The notes beneath the pieces are model-generated. The model was not told the origin of the DNA and searched no databases. It worked only from the letters and a program-made list of their open reading frames with translations. Positions 34,098 to 43,381 of a stretch of DNA of 64,000 nucleotides are shown here, piece after piece (positions within the stretch are counted from its first letter, which is position 1; each line of letters starts with the position of its first letter). The position numbers were made by a program, and so were the translations under genes. The stretch lies in the NCBI RefSeq assembly GCF_039969785.1, contig NZ_JBDVNC010000013.1, positions 1-64,000 of the forward strand, given 5' to 3'. Source of the stretch: Shimia sp039969785. GTDB lineage: Bacteria > Pseudomonadota > Alphaproteobacteria > Rhodobacterales > Rhodobacteraceae.

Positions 34098-35396
34098 GTG
34101 AACAAAAAGTCGTGGATAGTGGCGTTTATGGGCGCGGCCGTTTTGGTCGCCTGTGCCGAAAAAGAGCGGATTTTGCCCGGTCCGCGCGAAGACTTGCGCC
34201 CGGTCGCAGAGCAGGTTGTAAACTCAGCACCCGCCATCAGTATTCCGGCAGTGACACGCAACAACAGCTGGACGCACCGGATCGGCACGCCGAAATACCG
34301 TGTGGCAAACGCTGCCTTGTCGCCTAATCCGGTGTTGGCATGGTCGACATCCATCGGTGCAGGTGAAAAGCGCAAAACCCGTATCACTGCCGATCCCGTG
34401 GTTGCCCAAGGGCGGATTTACACGGTTGATGCCGAAGCAACGCTGTCAGCCACATCTCTGAACGGTCAAACAATCTGGACCCGTGAACTGACGGCACCGC
34501 GTGACAAAACCGGCGAAGCCTCAACCGGCGGCATCGCTTTTGACAATGGCAGACTGTATGTCACCACTGGATTCGGCAGCATGCGCGCCTTTGATGCCGC
34601 CACCGGGGCCGATATTTGGGAACAACGGTTTGAGGCTGTCGGCAGCGGAACGCCGACCGTTTATGGTGATCTCGTATACGCCGTGTCCGGTGACGCTACT
34701 GCATGGGCGATCAACGCCGCCACGGGCAAAGTGGCCTGGCAACTGTTGTCACTGCCTGATGTTCAAAACGTACAAAGCCCCTCAGCCCCAGCCATAAATG
34801 ATCGCCTTGCGGTCTTCGCTTATGGATCGGGCGAGGTCCAAGCTGCCTTCCGCAAAGGTGGCGTAGGACGTTGGAACGCCAGCATCTCGGGCCAGCGGGC
34901 CGGTCGCGCCACAAACACGATTGGCGACATTTCGGGCGACCCGGTCATTGTCGGTAACACAGTTTACGTTGCCAATCATTCGGGCCGCATCGTGGCGCTG
35001 GACGTGGACACAGGCAATCGTCTTTGGACCGCAGAAGAAGGCGCACTGAGCCCTGTTTTCCCTGCGGGCGGGTCCCTGTTTCTGATCAGCGACCGCAACA
35101 AGCTGATCCGTATGAATGCCAGTGATGGCACAATCATCTGGTCGCAGGATTTGCCATATTTCGTCAAAGACAAACCACGCCGCCAAACAGAACTGCACGC
35201 GCATTACGGCCCGATCATGGCCGGTGGGCGTTTGGTCGTGGCGTCGTCTGATGGCGTGTTGCGGATGTTTGATCCCAAATCCGGCGCACTGGTACACAGC
35301 ACCGAATTGCCCGATGGCGCCGCTGTTAATCCGGTGGTTGCCGGGGGCGTTCTCTATGTGGTCAGCCGCAAAGGTGAATTGCACGCTTTCCGTTGA
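34098..35396 (+). CDS. bamB: Outer-membrane assembly lipoprotein BamB-like
   Basis: A 432-residue lipoprotein. The signal sequence ends in the lipobox VLVAC, with the lipidated Cys at residue 19. The rest is a PQQ-like beta-propeller with repeated blades (IYTVDAEATLSATSLNGQTIW, LYVTTGFGSMRAFDAATGADIW, VYAVSGDATAWAINAATGKVAW). BamB helps the BAM complex insert outer-membrane beta-barrels. GTG 34098 follows GCCGGAG. It sits between the YfgM-like gene and der, 49 bases before the latter. Confidence 0.92.
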   Translation: MNKKSWIVAFMGAAVLVACAEKERILPGPREDLRPVAEQVVNSAPAISIPAVTRNNSWTHRIGTPKYRVANAALSPNPVLAWSTSIGAGEKRKTRITADPVVAQGRIYTVDAEATLSATSLNGQTIWTRELTAPRDKTGEASTGGIAFDNGRLYVTTGFGSMRAFDAATGADIWEQRFEAVGSGTPTVYGDLVYAVSGDATAWAINAATGKVAWQLLSLPDVQNVQSPSAPAINDRLAVFAYGSGEVQAAFRKGGVGRWNASISGQRAGRATNTIGDISGDPVIVGNTVYVANHSGRIVALDVDTGNRLWTAEEGALSPVFPAGGSLFLISDRNKLIRMNASDGTIIWSQDLPYFVKDKPRRQTELHAHYGPIMAGGRLVVASSDGVLRMFDPKSGALVHSTELPDGAAVNPVVAGGVLYVVSRKGELHAFR

Positions 35397-35445
35397 GTGC
35401 GAAATGGTATATCGGAGCGCCTTCAGACGTTTCGGAGTCTAAATC

Positions 35446-36927
35446 ATGAGTTTTACGCTCGCCATCGTGGGCCGCCCCAATGTGGGCAAGTCCACTCTGT
35501 TCAATCGCCTTGTTGGCAAAAAACTGGCGCTGGTCGATAACCAGCCCGGTGTCACGCGTGATTTGCGTGAAGGCGAAGCGCGTCTGGCGGATCTGCGGTT
35601 CACTGTTGTGGACACAGCGGGTTTGGAAAACGCCACCGACGACAGCCTGCAGGGTCGTATGCGCCGATTGACAGAACGGGCGGTCGACATGTCCGATATC
35701 TGTCTTTTCATGATCGACGCCCGCACCGGGGTCACGCCTACTGATATGATTTTTGCGGAGATTTTACGCAAACGTTCTGCACATGTGATTCTGGCCGCCA
35801 ACAAGGGCGAAGGCTCGGCGGCAGATGCCGGTGTTCTGGAAGCCTACTCGCTGGGTCTCGGAGAGCCGATCCGCCTGTCTGCCGAACATGGCGAAGGTCT
35901 GAACGATCTATATACGCATCTGATGCCGCTGGCGGATGAATTCAGCAACCGGTCTCAGGAAGACGCGCCCGAGATCGAAGTTGACGTCGATCTTGAGGAT
36001 GATTTTGACGATGACGGGATGTCCGAAACGCGCCCGTCTCAGCTGATCACCGAACAGAAACCCATGCAAATCGCTGTGGTTGGCCGCCCCAACGCAGGCA
36101 AATCGACTCTGATCAACAACATTATCGGCGAAGACCGTCTGTTGACCGGTCCCGAGGCCGGGATCACCCGCGACGCAATTTCTCTGCGCACCAATTGGGG
36201 CGAAACGCCGGTGCGCATCTTTGACACTGCGGGCATGCGCAAAAAGGCCAAGGTGCAGGACAAGCTGGAAAAGCTGTCCGTGTCCGACGGGCTGCGCGCC
36301 GTGAAGTTTGCCGAAGTTGTTGTGGTCCTTCTGGACGCCGCAATTCCGTTTGAGCAACAGGACTTGCGCATTGCCGATCTGGCAGAACGCGAAGGCCGCG
36401 CTGTTGTGGTTGCTGTGAACAAATGGGACATTGAAGACGAAAAACAACAGAAACTCAAAGACTTGAAAGAGTCATTTGAACGATTGCTTCCACAGTTGCG
36501 CGGCGCGCCCCTGATCACCGTCTCGGCTAAAACCGGACGTGGACTCGATCGGTTGCACGGTGCCATTATGCGCGCCTATGACGTCTGGAACCGCCGCGTT
36601 TCCACGGCGCAACTTAACCGCTGGCTGACCGGAATGCTGGAACAGCACCCACCGCCCGCACCGCAAGGCAAACGCATCAAACTGCGCTATATGACTCAGG
36701 CCAAAACCCGCCCGCCGGGGTTTGTTGTGATGTGCAGCCATCCTGATAAAATGCCCGAAAGCTATTCGCGGTATCTGGTGAATGGATTGCGCGAGGATTT
36801 TGATATGCCGGGGGCACCCATTCGTCTGACGATGCGCGGGCAGGGTGACAAAAACCCCTATAAAGGGCGCAAAAAGTCGACGCCAAGCCGGTTGCGCAAG
36901 CATATCAAAGGGCGCGCGCCAAGCTGA
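35446..36927 (+). CDS. der: Ribosome assembly GTPase Der (EngA)
   Basis: A 493-residue double-GTPase needed for 50S subunit maturation. The first G domain has GRPNVGKS (residues 9-16) and DTAG; the second has GRPNAGKS (213-220), DTAGMRKKAK and NKWD. An acidic linker (about 172-190) separates them, and a KH-like domain ends the protein with a Lys/Arg-rich tail. In the first domain the base-recognition motif reads NKGE rather than NKxD. The gene follows bamB and is probably co-transcribed. Confidence 0.97.
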   Translation: MSFTLAIVGRPNVGKSTLFNRLVGKKLALVDNQPGVTRDLREGEARLADLRFTVVDTAGLENATDDSLQGRMRRLTERAVDMSDICLFMIDARTGVTPTDMIFAEILRKRSAHVILAANKGEGSAADAGVLEAYSLGLGEPIRLSAEHGEGLNDLYTHLMPLADEFSNRSQEDAPEIEVDVDLEDDFDDDGMSETRPSQLITEQKPMQIAVVGRPNAGKSTLINNIIGEDRLLTGPEAGITRDAISLRTNWGETPVRIFDTAGMRKKAKVQDKLEKLSVSDGLRAVKFAEVVVVLLDAAIPFEQQDLRIADLAEREGRAVVVAVNKWDIEDEKQQKLKDLKESFERLLPQLRGAPLITVSAKTGRGLDRLHGAIMRAYDVWNRRVSTAQLNRWLTGMLEQHPPPAPQGKRIKLRYMTQAKTRPPGFVVMCSHPDKMPESYSRYLVNGLREDFDMPGAPIRLTMRGQGDKNPYKGRKKSTPSRLRKHIKGRAPS

Positions 36928-37073
36928 GGCGTTGACGTCCCCTTGGGCACCTGCAATTTTGCCGTTATAATTGAACGCGTGTGATCCTGTCGCACGAGTG
37001 TTACGTATATAATGTACAGGCGGAGCTATTGCGGCCCCGGCCTGCATTTATGGATGGCAAAGGGTGATCTGCG

Positions 37074-38060
37074 ATGGAAATTCGCGAGCGTTTACAAATG
37101 TATACCGGAAAGGATGACCGGCTGGGCGCGCTCAGCCTGTTTGGCACGTTTGCAGTCTATTTCCTGACGCTTTACCTGGCCATCACGCATGTGGCGACGT
37201 GGTATATTCTGATCCCTATGATGGTTCTGAACGGCTTTTCGGCGGTACGACTTTACGTGATCCAGCATGACGCCGGTCATGCATCCCTGTTCAAATCGCG
37301 CAAACACAATGATTGGGCGGGCGAAGCGCTGTCGGTTGTGACATTCGCTCCATATGCCGCCATGCGCCACAATCACAACCTGCACCATTCGCATCTGGGC
37401 AATCTTGAGCATCGCGAAACTGGCGAAATCCATACCATGACAGTGCGGGAATGGGCCGAGGCCGGATTTTGGCAGCGCCTGCAATACCGGCTGTATCGCA
37501 ATCCGTTTATTCTGATCCCTGCAGGCAGTCTGTTTACCTATTTCCTGCGCTACCGCTGGCCCAAACACGCTGGTGAGATGATGGGCAGTGTGATCCGCCA
37601 CAACCTTATGATTCTGCTCTATATGGGCGCGCTTTTTGCGTTGTTTGGGGGCACGGGGCTGCTGATTTGGTTTGTCAGTTCCTTCATGGGCGGCATGGTT
37701 GGCGTGTTCATGGTCTATCTGCAGCACAATTTCGAAGACACGTACTGGGATCGCAAACCAGACCTTGATCCCAGATTGGCAGCGCTTCAGGGCTCTTCGG
37801 CGCTTGATCTGGGGTGGTGGATGGATCTTGGTTCAGCCAATATCGCCTATCACGACATTCATCATTTCAATGCGCGCATCCCACATTACAGGCTGCGCAA
37901 ATGTCATCAGGCGATCCGCAGGGAATATGACCTGCCGGTGATCAAATGGCCCGAGGCATTGCGGTCGTTCAGTCTCAAACTGTGGGACGAAGATCAGGAA
38001 CGGCTGGTGCCTTTTCCGCGCGATCGTATAGCAGGCATCCCGGCAACCCCGGCGCAATAG
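37074..38060 (+). CDS. Membrane fatty acid desaturase family protein
   Basis: A 328-residue integral membrane di-iron enzyme. The three histidine boxes are HDAGH (65-69), HNHNLHHSH (99-107) and HDIHHFN near residue 260. Hydrophobic helices lie between them and at the N-terminus. Family members introduce double bonds or hydroxyl groups into acyl chains or carotenoid-like lipids. Which substrate is used cannot be told, though the box spacing fits omega-type acyl-lipid desaturases. It is monocistronic, with an inverted-repeat element behind it. Confidence 0.88.
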   Translation: MEIRERLQMYTGKDDRLGALSLFGTFAVYFLTLYLAITHVATWYILIPMMVLNGFSAVRLYVIQHDAGHASLFKSRKHNDWAGEALSVVTFAPYAAMRHNHNLHHSHLGNLEHRETGEIHTMTVREWAEAGFWQRLQYRLYRNPFILIPAGSLFTYFLRYRWPKHAGEMMGSVIRHNLMILLYMGALFALFGGTGLLIWFVSSFMGGMVGVFMVYLQHNFEDTYWDRKPDLDPRLAALQGSSALDLGWWMDLGSANIAYHDIHHFNARIPHYRLRKCHQAIRREYDLPVIKWPEALRSFSLKLWDEDQERLVPFPRDRIAGIPATPAQ

Positions 38061-38096
38061 GGGGCGTTGCCCACTCGGCCTGACGGCCTCACCCCC

Positions 38097-38152
38097 GAGT
38101 ATTTTTAGCAAAATGAAGGGGCGGGCTTGGTTTCATTTTGCCAGAAATACTC
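38097..38152. terminator. Long inverted repeat between convergent desaturase and serS
   Basis: Two 21-base arms (38097-38117 and 38132-38152) are inverted copies that match at 19 positions, around a GC-rich 14-base loop. Poly-T and poly-A tracts inside and beside the arms would let it act as a bidirectional terminator for both convergent genes. The core GAGTATTTTTAGCAAAATGA has the look of an element dispersed through Roseobacter intergenic regions, which I recall but cannot verify here. Confidence 0.7.
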
Positions 38153-38206
38153 AAAAACAGGCCGCACCCTGCGACACGGTCTGTTTTCTAAATTGAATTG
38201 GCCTGT

Positions 38207-39499
38207 TCAGGTGAGCAAGCCTTCTGCAGTCAGGGTGGTTTTGCCACCCAAATACGGCGCCAGTACATCCGGTAAGCTGACAGACCCGTCCGCCTGCTGT
38301 CCATTCTCCAGAACCGCAATCAGGCAGCGCCCAACGGCCAGACCTGATCCGTTCAGTGTGTGCACAAACTCAGGGCGTCCGCCTTCGGACGGCTTGAACC
38401 GCGCATTCATCCGGCGCGCCTGAAACGCACCGGTTGTGGAAACCGAGCTGATTTCGCGATATGTGTTCTGACCTGGCAACCAGGCTTCAATATCGAATGT
38501 GCGCCGCGCGCCAAAGCCCATGTCGCCTGTGCACAGGATGACAGTGCGATAGGGGATGCCTAGCTTTTCCAGCAACCCTTCCGCGCAGCGCAGCATGCGT
38601 TTTTGCTCATCATCGCTTTTGTCAGGATGGGTCACAGACACCATCTCGACCTTTTCAAACTGATGCTGACGCAACATACCCGATGTATCTTTGCCTGCGC
38701 TGCCAGCTTCTGAGCGGAAACACAACGTGTGCGATGTCATGCGAATGGGCAGGGCATCTTCGTTCAACGTTTCGCCGGAGACGGAAAAGGTCAACGGCAC
38801 TTCGGACGTCGGCACCAGCCACCAGCCATTTGTGGTCTGATAGCTGTCTTCGCCGAATTTGGGCAACTTGTCGGTGCCATACATGGCTTCGTCTTTGACC
38901 AGAACCGGGCTGTTCACTTCGGTCAGGCCATTTTCATCGACATGCGTGTCGACCATAAACTGCGCCAATGCGCGATGAATGCGTGCCACGGCGCCTTTCA
39001 GCATGACAAACCGCGCGCCGGATATTTTGGCAGCGGTCGCAAAATCCATCGCGGCAGAAACCCCGGAGAGATCGAAGTGTTCGCGGGCTTCAAAGTTCAG
39101 CTCACGCGGCGTGCCCCAACGGCTGACTTCGACATTGTCGTCTTCATCCGCGCCATCAGGCACATCGCTGGCTGGCAGGTTGGCAATGCGCGCCAGCATG
39201 TCGGTCAGCTCTGCGTCCAGCGCTTTGGCTTCGACCTGCATCGCGGCCACTTCAGCTTTTTTCTCGCCAACAAGCGCGCGCAGCCGTTCAAATTCCACTT
39301 CATCGCCGCGCGCTTTTGCGGCGCCAACTTCCTTGGCGGCTTTTTTCTGATCGGCCTGTGCGGTTTCGCTGGCTGCGATCCTGGTGCGGCGGGCCTCATC
39401 CAGTTTCAGAACCGATGCCGAAACAGGCTCATCCCCACGGCGGGTCAGCGCAGCGTCGAAAGCGGCCGGGTTTTCGCGGATCGCTTTAATATCGTGCAT
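38207..39499 (-). CDS. serS: Seryl-tRNA synthetase
   Basis: A 430-residue class II synthetase that charges tRNA-Ser. The N-terminal coiled-coil arm occupies about residues 30-105 (Ala/Lys/Glu heptads). Motif 2 is seen in TLCFRSEAGSAGKDTSGMLRQHQFEKVEMV and motif 3 near the C-terminus in GSGLAVGRCLIAVLENGQ. Start ATG 39499 (MHDIKAIREN) follows GGAAGGACCG; a longer frame to 39718 lacks family similarity. Confidence 0.97.
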   Translation of the reverse strand: MHDIKAIRENPAAFDAALTRRGDEPVSASVLKLDEARRTRIAASETAQADQKKAAKEVGAAKARGDEVEFERLRALVGEKKAEVAAMQVEAKALDAELTDMLARIANLPASDVPDGADEDDNVEVSRWGTPRELNFEAREHFDLSGVSAAMDFATAAKISGARFVMLKGAVARIHRALAQFMVDTHVDENGLTEVNSPVLVKDEAMYGTDKLPKFGEDSYQTTNGWWLVPTSEVPLTFSVSGETLNEDALPIRMTSHTLCFRSEAGSAGKDTSGMLRQHQFEKVEMVSVTHPDKSDDEQKRMLRCAEGLLEKLGIPYRTVILCTGDMGFGARRTFDIEAWLPGQNTYREISSVSTTGAFQARRMNARFKPSEGGRPEFVHTLNGSGLAVGRCLIAVLENGQQADGSVSLPDVLAPYLGGKTTLTAEGLLT

Positions 39500-39579
39500 C
39501 GTTTCGGTCCTTCCAGTTGACTCATTCAGGTGACGCGCCGCCTTATGCACCAGATTCGCACCGTGATACAGCCAGAAGA

Positions 39580-40241
39580 CTAGGGCGAAACAAAATTGTC
39601 CAACACAGCCCCGATTGTGATGGTTCCATTGCCCGCAGAAACCACAGAAACGACGTGCCAGGCATCGTTGATCAGCGACAGAATGGGCCCGCCGGAATTG
39701 CCCGGACGGGTTCCACAATCCAAGACCAGACCCTGATCCGAGGTGCGACCTTCACAGTCAAATCCGGCGCTCAGCATGTGCGGGCGTCTGTCGAAATAGC
39801 CGAGTATGGCGAAAGATGATGCCGTCGTGCCCAAATCCAACGGGATCGGCGTGATATCCATCGGCTCAGTCAAATGCAACAGTGCCAAATCGTGCGCGAC
39901 ATCAATTGCATCATCTTTTGTCGCCATGGGATGTAACGTCACCTTTTCCGGTCGCCCACGCCCATATAGGTGCCCCGGGTCCATCCGGCGACAAAGACGA
40001 TATCGCTGATCCGGACCGGATCAAGATTTGCACGCAAAACGCAATGGGCGGCTGTCAGCACCACACGCGCAGAGATTAACGTGCCCGAACACATGCCGCG
40101 CCGGTTAAAGCCAGCGATATTGACCCGCCCGATGGCGTCCCACTTCGATTGTTCGTCAACGGGCAGGGGGGCAAGCGGCTCACTTTGGACGGCAGGCGCC
40201 CAAAGCGTAAAAACAAGCAGAATGTGAAATAGGTAATGCAC
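39580..40241 (-). pseudogene. Trypsin-like (S1) serine protease, split by a frameshift
   Basis: The reading is broken between two frames. The upstream part (to 39939) has a signal peptide, CSGTLISARVVLTAAHCVL with the catalytic His, and ends at TGA shortly after GWTRGTYMG. The downstream part, one base back, continues with GRGRPEKVTLHP, AHDLALLHL (catalytic Asp) and TRPGNSGGPIL (catalytic Ser), ending at 39580. A -1 shift in the 39939-39984 overlap restores one complete secreted protease. I see no classic slippery heptamer, so a mutation or sequencing error is more likely than programmed shifting. GTG 40241 is a tentative start with a poor ribosome-binding site. Confidence 0.75.
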
Positions 40242-40420
40242 CCGAAAGCTGTGACAAAACCCGTTTGACGACACAAGCAGGAATTTGAGGCGGCCAAAAC
40301 TTAATCGTGACAAAAGCAGCAACAGGCAGGCCTTTTCCTGTCTTGCAACCGGGCGCAATGCCCCATAGGTTCCACGCGACTTTCGCGGGGCATGTTCCCG
40401 CCAACAAGAGGACAGCTACC

Positions 40421-40705
40421 ATGGAAGCCTTAGCCCAATTTATGCCTTTGATCCTGATCTTCGGGATCATGTATTTTCTGCTTATCCGCCCCCAGCAGAA
40501 AAAAGCAAAACAACATCAGGCCATGGTCGATGCGTTGCGCCGTGGCGATCAGGTTGTCACCCAGGGCGGATTGATCGGTAAAGTCGTCAAAGTAAAAGAC
40601 GAAAACGAAATCGAAGTCGAAGTTGCGGATGGCGTCAAAGTGCGTGTGGTTCAGTCCACTATCGCGCAGGTGCTGAGCAAAACCGAACCGGCTGCCAACA
40701 GCTAA
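40421..40705 (+). CDS. yajC: Preprotein translocase accessory subunit YajC
   Basis: A 94-residue membrane protein that joins SecD and SecF in the auxiliary translocase. One transmembrane helix (residues 7-22) is followed by the family motif RPQQKKAKQHQAM and a small basic-acidic beta domain with GDQVVTQGGLIGKV. Start ATG 40421 follows GAGGACAGCTACC; upstream in-frame starts are rejected. It precedes secD by 21 bases. Confidence 0.96.
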   Translation: MEALAQFMPLILIFGIMYFLLIRPQQKKAKQHQAMVDALRRGDQVVTQGGLIGKVVKVKDENEIEVEVADGVKVRVVQSTIAQVLSKTEPAANS

Positions 40706-40726
40706 GCCAGGAACAGGGCCGCAACG

Positions 40727-42409
40727 ATGCTGCAAATCGACCTTTGGAAACGTGTCCTTATCTGGGCCGTCTGTGCGTTTGGGCTGCTTTTGGCAACGCC
40801 CAACGCTTTTTATCAGAGGGTTGAGGCCCGAAACGACGCGGTCGCTGCGATCGAGCTGGGCCACAGCGGCAATGGGTTGGAAGAACAGGCGGCGATGTGG
40901 CCGTCTTTCCTGCCCTCGTCGCTGGTGAACCTTGGCCTTGATCTGCGCGGTGGTGCGCATTTGCTGGCCGAAGTGCAGGTCGCGGATGTCTACGAAGCGC
41001 GGGTCACCTCTATGTGGCCGGAAATTCGTGACATGCTGCGCGAAGAGCGCGCGACCATTGGCACCATCCGTTTGCAGCCGTCCGAAAAAGACGAATTGCG
41101 GGTTAAGATTTCCAAGGCAGACCAGATTGACCGCGCCGCATCGCTGGCGCGCGGACTGGCGCGCCCTGTTGTATCGCTGACCAGCGCGGGACAGAACGAC
41201 ATTGTTGTGTCCAGTGAAGGTGACACAATTATCGTGCAGTTGTCGGAGGCAGAAAAGCTCGCAACGGATGAACGCACTGTTCAGCAGGCGCTGGAAATCA
41301 TTCGCCGCCGTATCGACGAAGTTGGGACACGCGAGCCAACCATCCAGCGGCAGGGATCCGACCGTATCCTGATCCAGGTGCCTGGCATTGGCTCGGCGGC
41401 TGAACTGAAAGACATTATTGGCACCACCGCACAGCTTACATTCCACCCGGTTGTGGGGCGTGGTGCGAACGCCAATCAGAATCCCGGTGTCGGCAATCTT
41501 TTGATGCCAGCCATTGAAAACGCCGACACAACCAGCACGGATGACGATGTGTTCTACATCCTAGAAGCCGCGCCCGTTGTGACCGGAGAAGAGCTGGTCG
41601 ACGCACAACCCAGCTTTGACCAAAACGGTGGCCCCGCGGTGTCGTTCCGGTTCAATCCAACCGGCGCGCGGAAATTTGGCGATTACACAGCGGAAAACAT
41701 CGGGTCTCCCTTTGCCATCGTGCTGGATAGCGAAGTGATCAGCGCCCCGGTCATCCAATCCCATATCCCGGGTGGGTCGGGCATCATCACCGGTCGTTTC
41801 AGCGTCGAAGAATCCACCAACCTTGCCGTATTGCTGCGGGCAGGGGCCTTGCCTGCGGGTCTGGAGTTCCTTGAAGAACGCACCATTGGCCCGGAACTGG
41901 GTCAGGACAGCATCGAGGCCGGGCGCATCGCCTGTGTCGTCGCCTTTGCGGCTGTGCTGGTGTTCATGTTCCTTAGCTACGGCACCTTTGGCATCTTCGC
42001 CAATATTGCCCTGATCCTGAATGTCGGGCTGATCTTTGGCTTGCTCAGCATGATTGGTGCCACGCTGACCCTGCCGGGTATTGCCGGTATCGTGTTGACC
42101 ATCGGTATGGCGGTTGATGCCAATGTGCTGGTGTTTGAACGTATCCGCGAAGAACTGAAATCGGCCAAGGGTCCGTCCCGTGCCATTCAGCTTGGCTATG
42201 AAAAAGCGCTCAGCGCCATTCTGGACGCCAACATCACCACTTTCATCACCGCTGTGATCCTATTCGCCGTGGGCTCCGGCCCTGTGCGCGGCTTTGCCAT
42301 CACGCTGGGGCTAGGTATCCTGACATCGGTTTTCACCGCGATCTATGTGACGCGTCTGATCATCGTGATGTGGTTTGAACGCCGCCGTCCCAAGACAATC
42401 GAGGTTTAA
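40727..42409 (+). CDS. secD: Protein translocase subunit SecD
   Basis: A 560-residue inner-membrane protein that uses the proton gradient to pull proteins through SecYEG. The first helix (about residues 7-25) precedes LGLDLRGGAHLL. The periplasmic P1 domain contains RRRIDEVGTREPTIQRQGSDRILIQVPG. Helices 2-6 occupy the C-terminal third, with AVDANVLVFERIREE. It sits in yajC-secD-secF, with secF four bases downstream. Confidence 0.97.
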   Translation: MLQIDLWKRVLIWAVCAFGLLLATPNAFYQRVEARNDAVAAIELGHSGNGLEEQAAMWPSFLPSSLVNLGLDLRGGAHLLAEVQVADVYEARVTSMWPEIRDMLREERATIGTIRLQPSEKDELRVKISKADQIDRAASLARGLARPVVSLTSAGQNDIVVSSEGDTIIVQLSEAEKLATDERTVQQALEIIRRRIDEVGTREPTIQRQGSDRILIQVPGIGSAAELKDIIGTTAQLTFHPVVGRGANANQNPGVGNLLMPAIENADTTSTDDDVFYILEAAPVVTGEELVDAQPSFDQNGGPAVSFRFNPTGARKFGDYTAENIGSPFAIVLDSEVISAPVIQSHIPGGSGIITGRFSVEESTNLAVLLRAGALPAGLEFLEERTIGPELGQDSIEAGRIACVVAFAAVLVFMFLSYGTFGIFANIALILNVGLIFGLLSMIGATLTLPGIAGIVLTIGMAVDANVLVFERIREELKSAKGPSRAIQLGYEKALSAILDANITTFITAVILFAVGSGPVRGFAITLGLGILTSVFTAIYVTRLIIVMWFERRRPKTIEV

Positions 42410-42412
42410 GCC

Positions 42413-43381
42413 ATGCGTCTGAGACTTGTTCCCAAAGACACCAAATGGGATTTCTTTTCCCGCCCTGCGCTTTGGCTCGGGATTTCGGGTGGCCTGATGG
42501 TGCTGGCTTTGGTCAGCTTCTTCCTGCAAGGGCTGAACTATGGCATCGACTTTCGCGGCGGAACAACCATCCGTACCGAAAGCGCGCAAACTGTGGTTGT
42601 GGCGGATTACCGCGACGCGATGCAGCCGCTTGAATTGGGTGATGTGACCATTACCGAAGTGTTTGATCCCACGTTTGAAGAAGATCAAAACGTCACCATG
42701 ATCCGCATTCAGGCGCAAGAAGGCGCGCAATCGGTTTCGGCCGATATCGTGCGCAATGTCGAAGCGGCGCTCAAGGTTGTGGCCCCTGATATTACCTTTG
42801 TGTCTGTCGAATCCGTTGGTCCGAAAGTGTCCGGCGAATTGATCCAGACCGCCGTAATCGCCGTGCTTCTCGCCATCACCGCCGTTCTGATTTACATCTG
42901 GCTGCGCTTTGAATGGCAGTTTGCACTGGGGGCCGTTGCGGCGCTGGTGCATGACGTTGTGCTGACCATTGGTGTGTTTTCCGAACTGCAGATCCGGTTT
43001 GATTTGGCGATTATCGCGGCTTTGCTCACCATCGTTGGCTATTCGCTGAACGATACGGTTGTTGTGTTTGACCGGGTCCGCGAGAACCTGCGCAAATTCA
43101 AGAAACTCAGCCTCAAAGACGTGCTGAACCTGTCGATCAACGAAACCCTCAGCCGGACAGTGATGACCTCTGTCACCACGCTTCTGGCGCTGATTTCGCT
43201 GTTTGTGCTGGGCGGCGACGTGATCCGCGGCTTTGTGTTTGCGATGATCTGGGGTGTGATTGTCGGTACGTATTCTTCGATCTTCATCGCCTCGGCGGTT
43301 TTGCTGAAACTGGGCGTGAAACGCGACTGGTCCAAGCCATCCAATACCTCTGGCAATCAGTTCGCCAATATCGATGCCTGA
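42413..43381 (+). CDS. secF: Protein translocase subunit SecF
   Basis: A 322-residue partner of SecD with six transmembrane helices. LNYGIDFRGGTTI follows the first helix, and GYSLNDTVVVFDRVRENLR is the conserved helix 4-5 motif. The stop overlaps the next gene's start by eight bases, tying the TauE/SafE gene to the sec transcript. Confidence 0.97.
   Translation: MRLRLVPKDTKWDFFSRPALWLGISGGLMVLALVSFFLQGLNYGIDFRGGTTIRTESAQTVVVADYRDAMQPLELGDVTITEVFDPTFEEDQNVTMIRIQAQEGAQSVSADIVRNVEAALKVVAPDITFVSVESVGPKVSGELIQTAVIAVLLAITAVLIYIWLRFEWQFALGAVAALVHDVVLTIGVFSELQIRFDLAIIAALLTIVGYSLNDTVVVFDRVRENLRKFKKLSLKDVLNLSINETLSRTVMTSVTTLLALISLFVLGGDVIRGFVFAMIWGVIVGTYSSIFIASAVLLKLGVKRDWSKPSNTSGNQFANIDA

Noticed and set aside
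38729..39520. Plus-strand open frame of 263 codons
   Set aside because: Antisense to serS with no recognisable domain.
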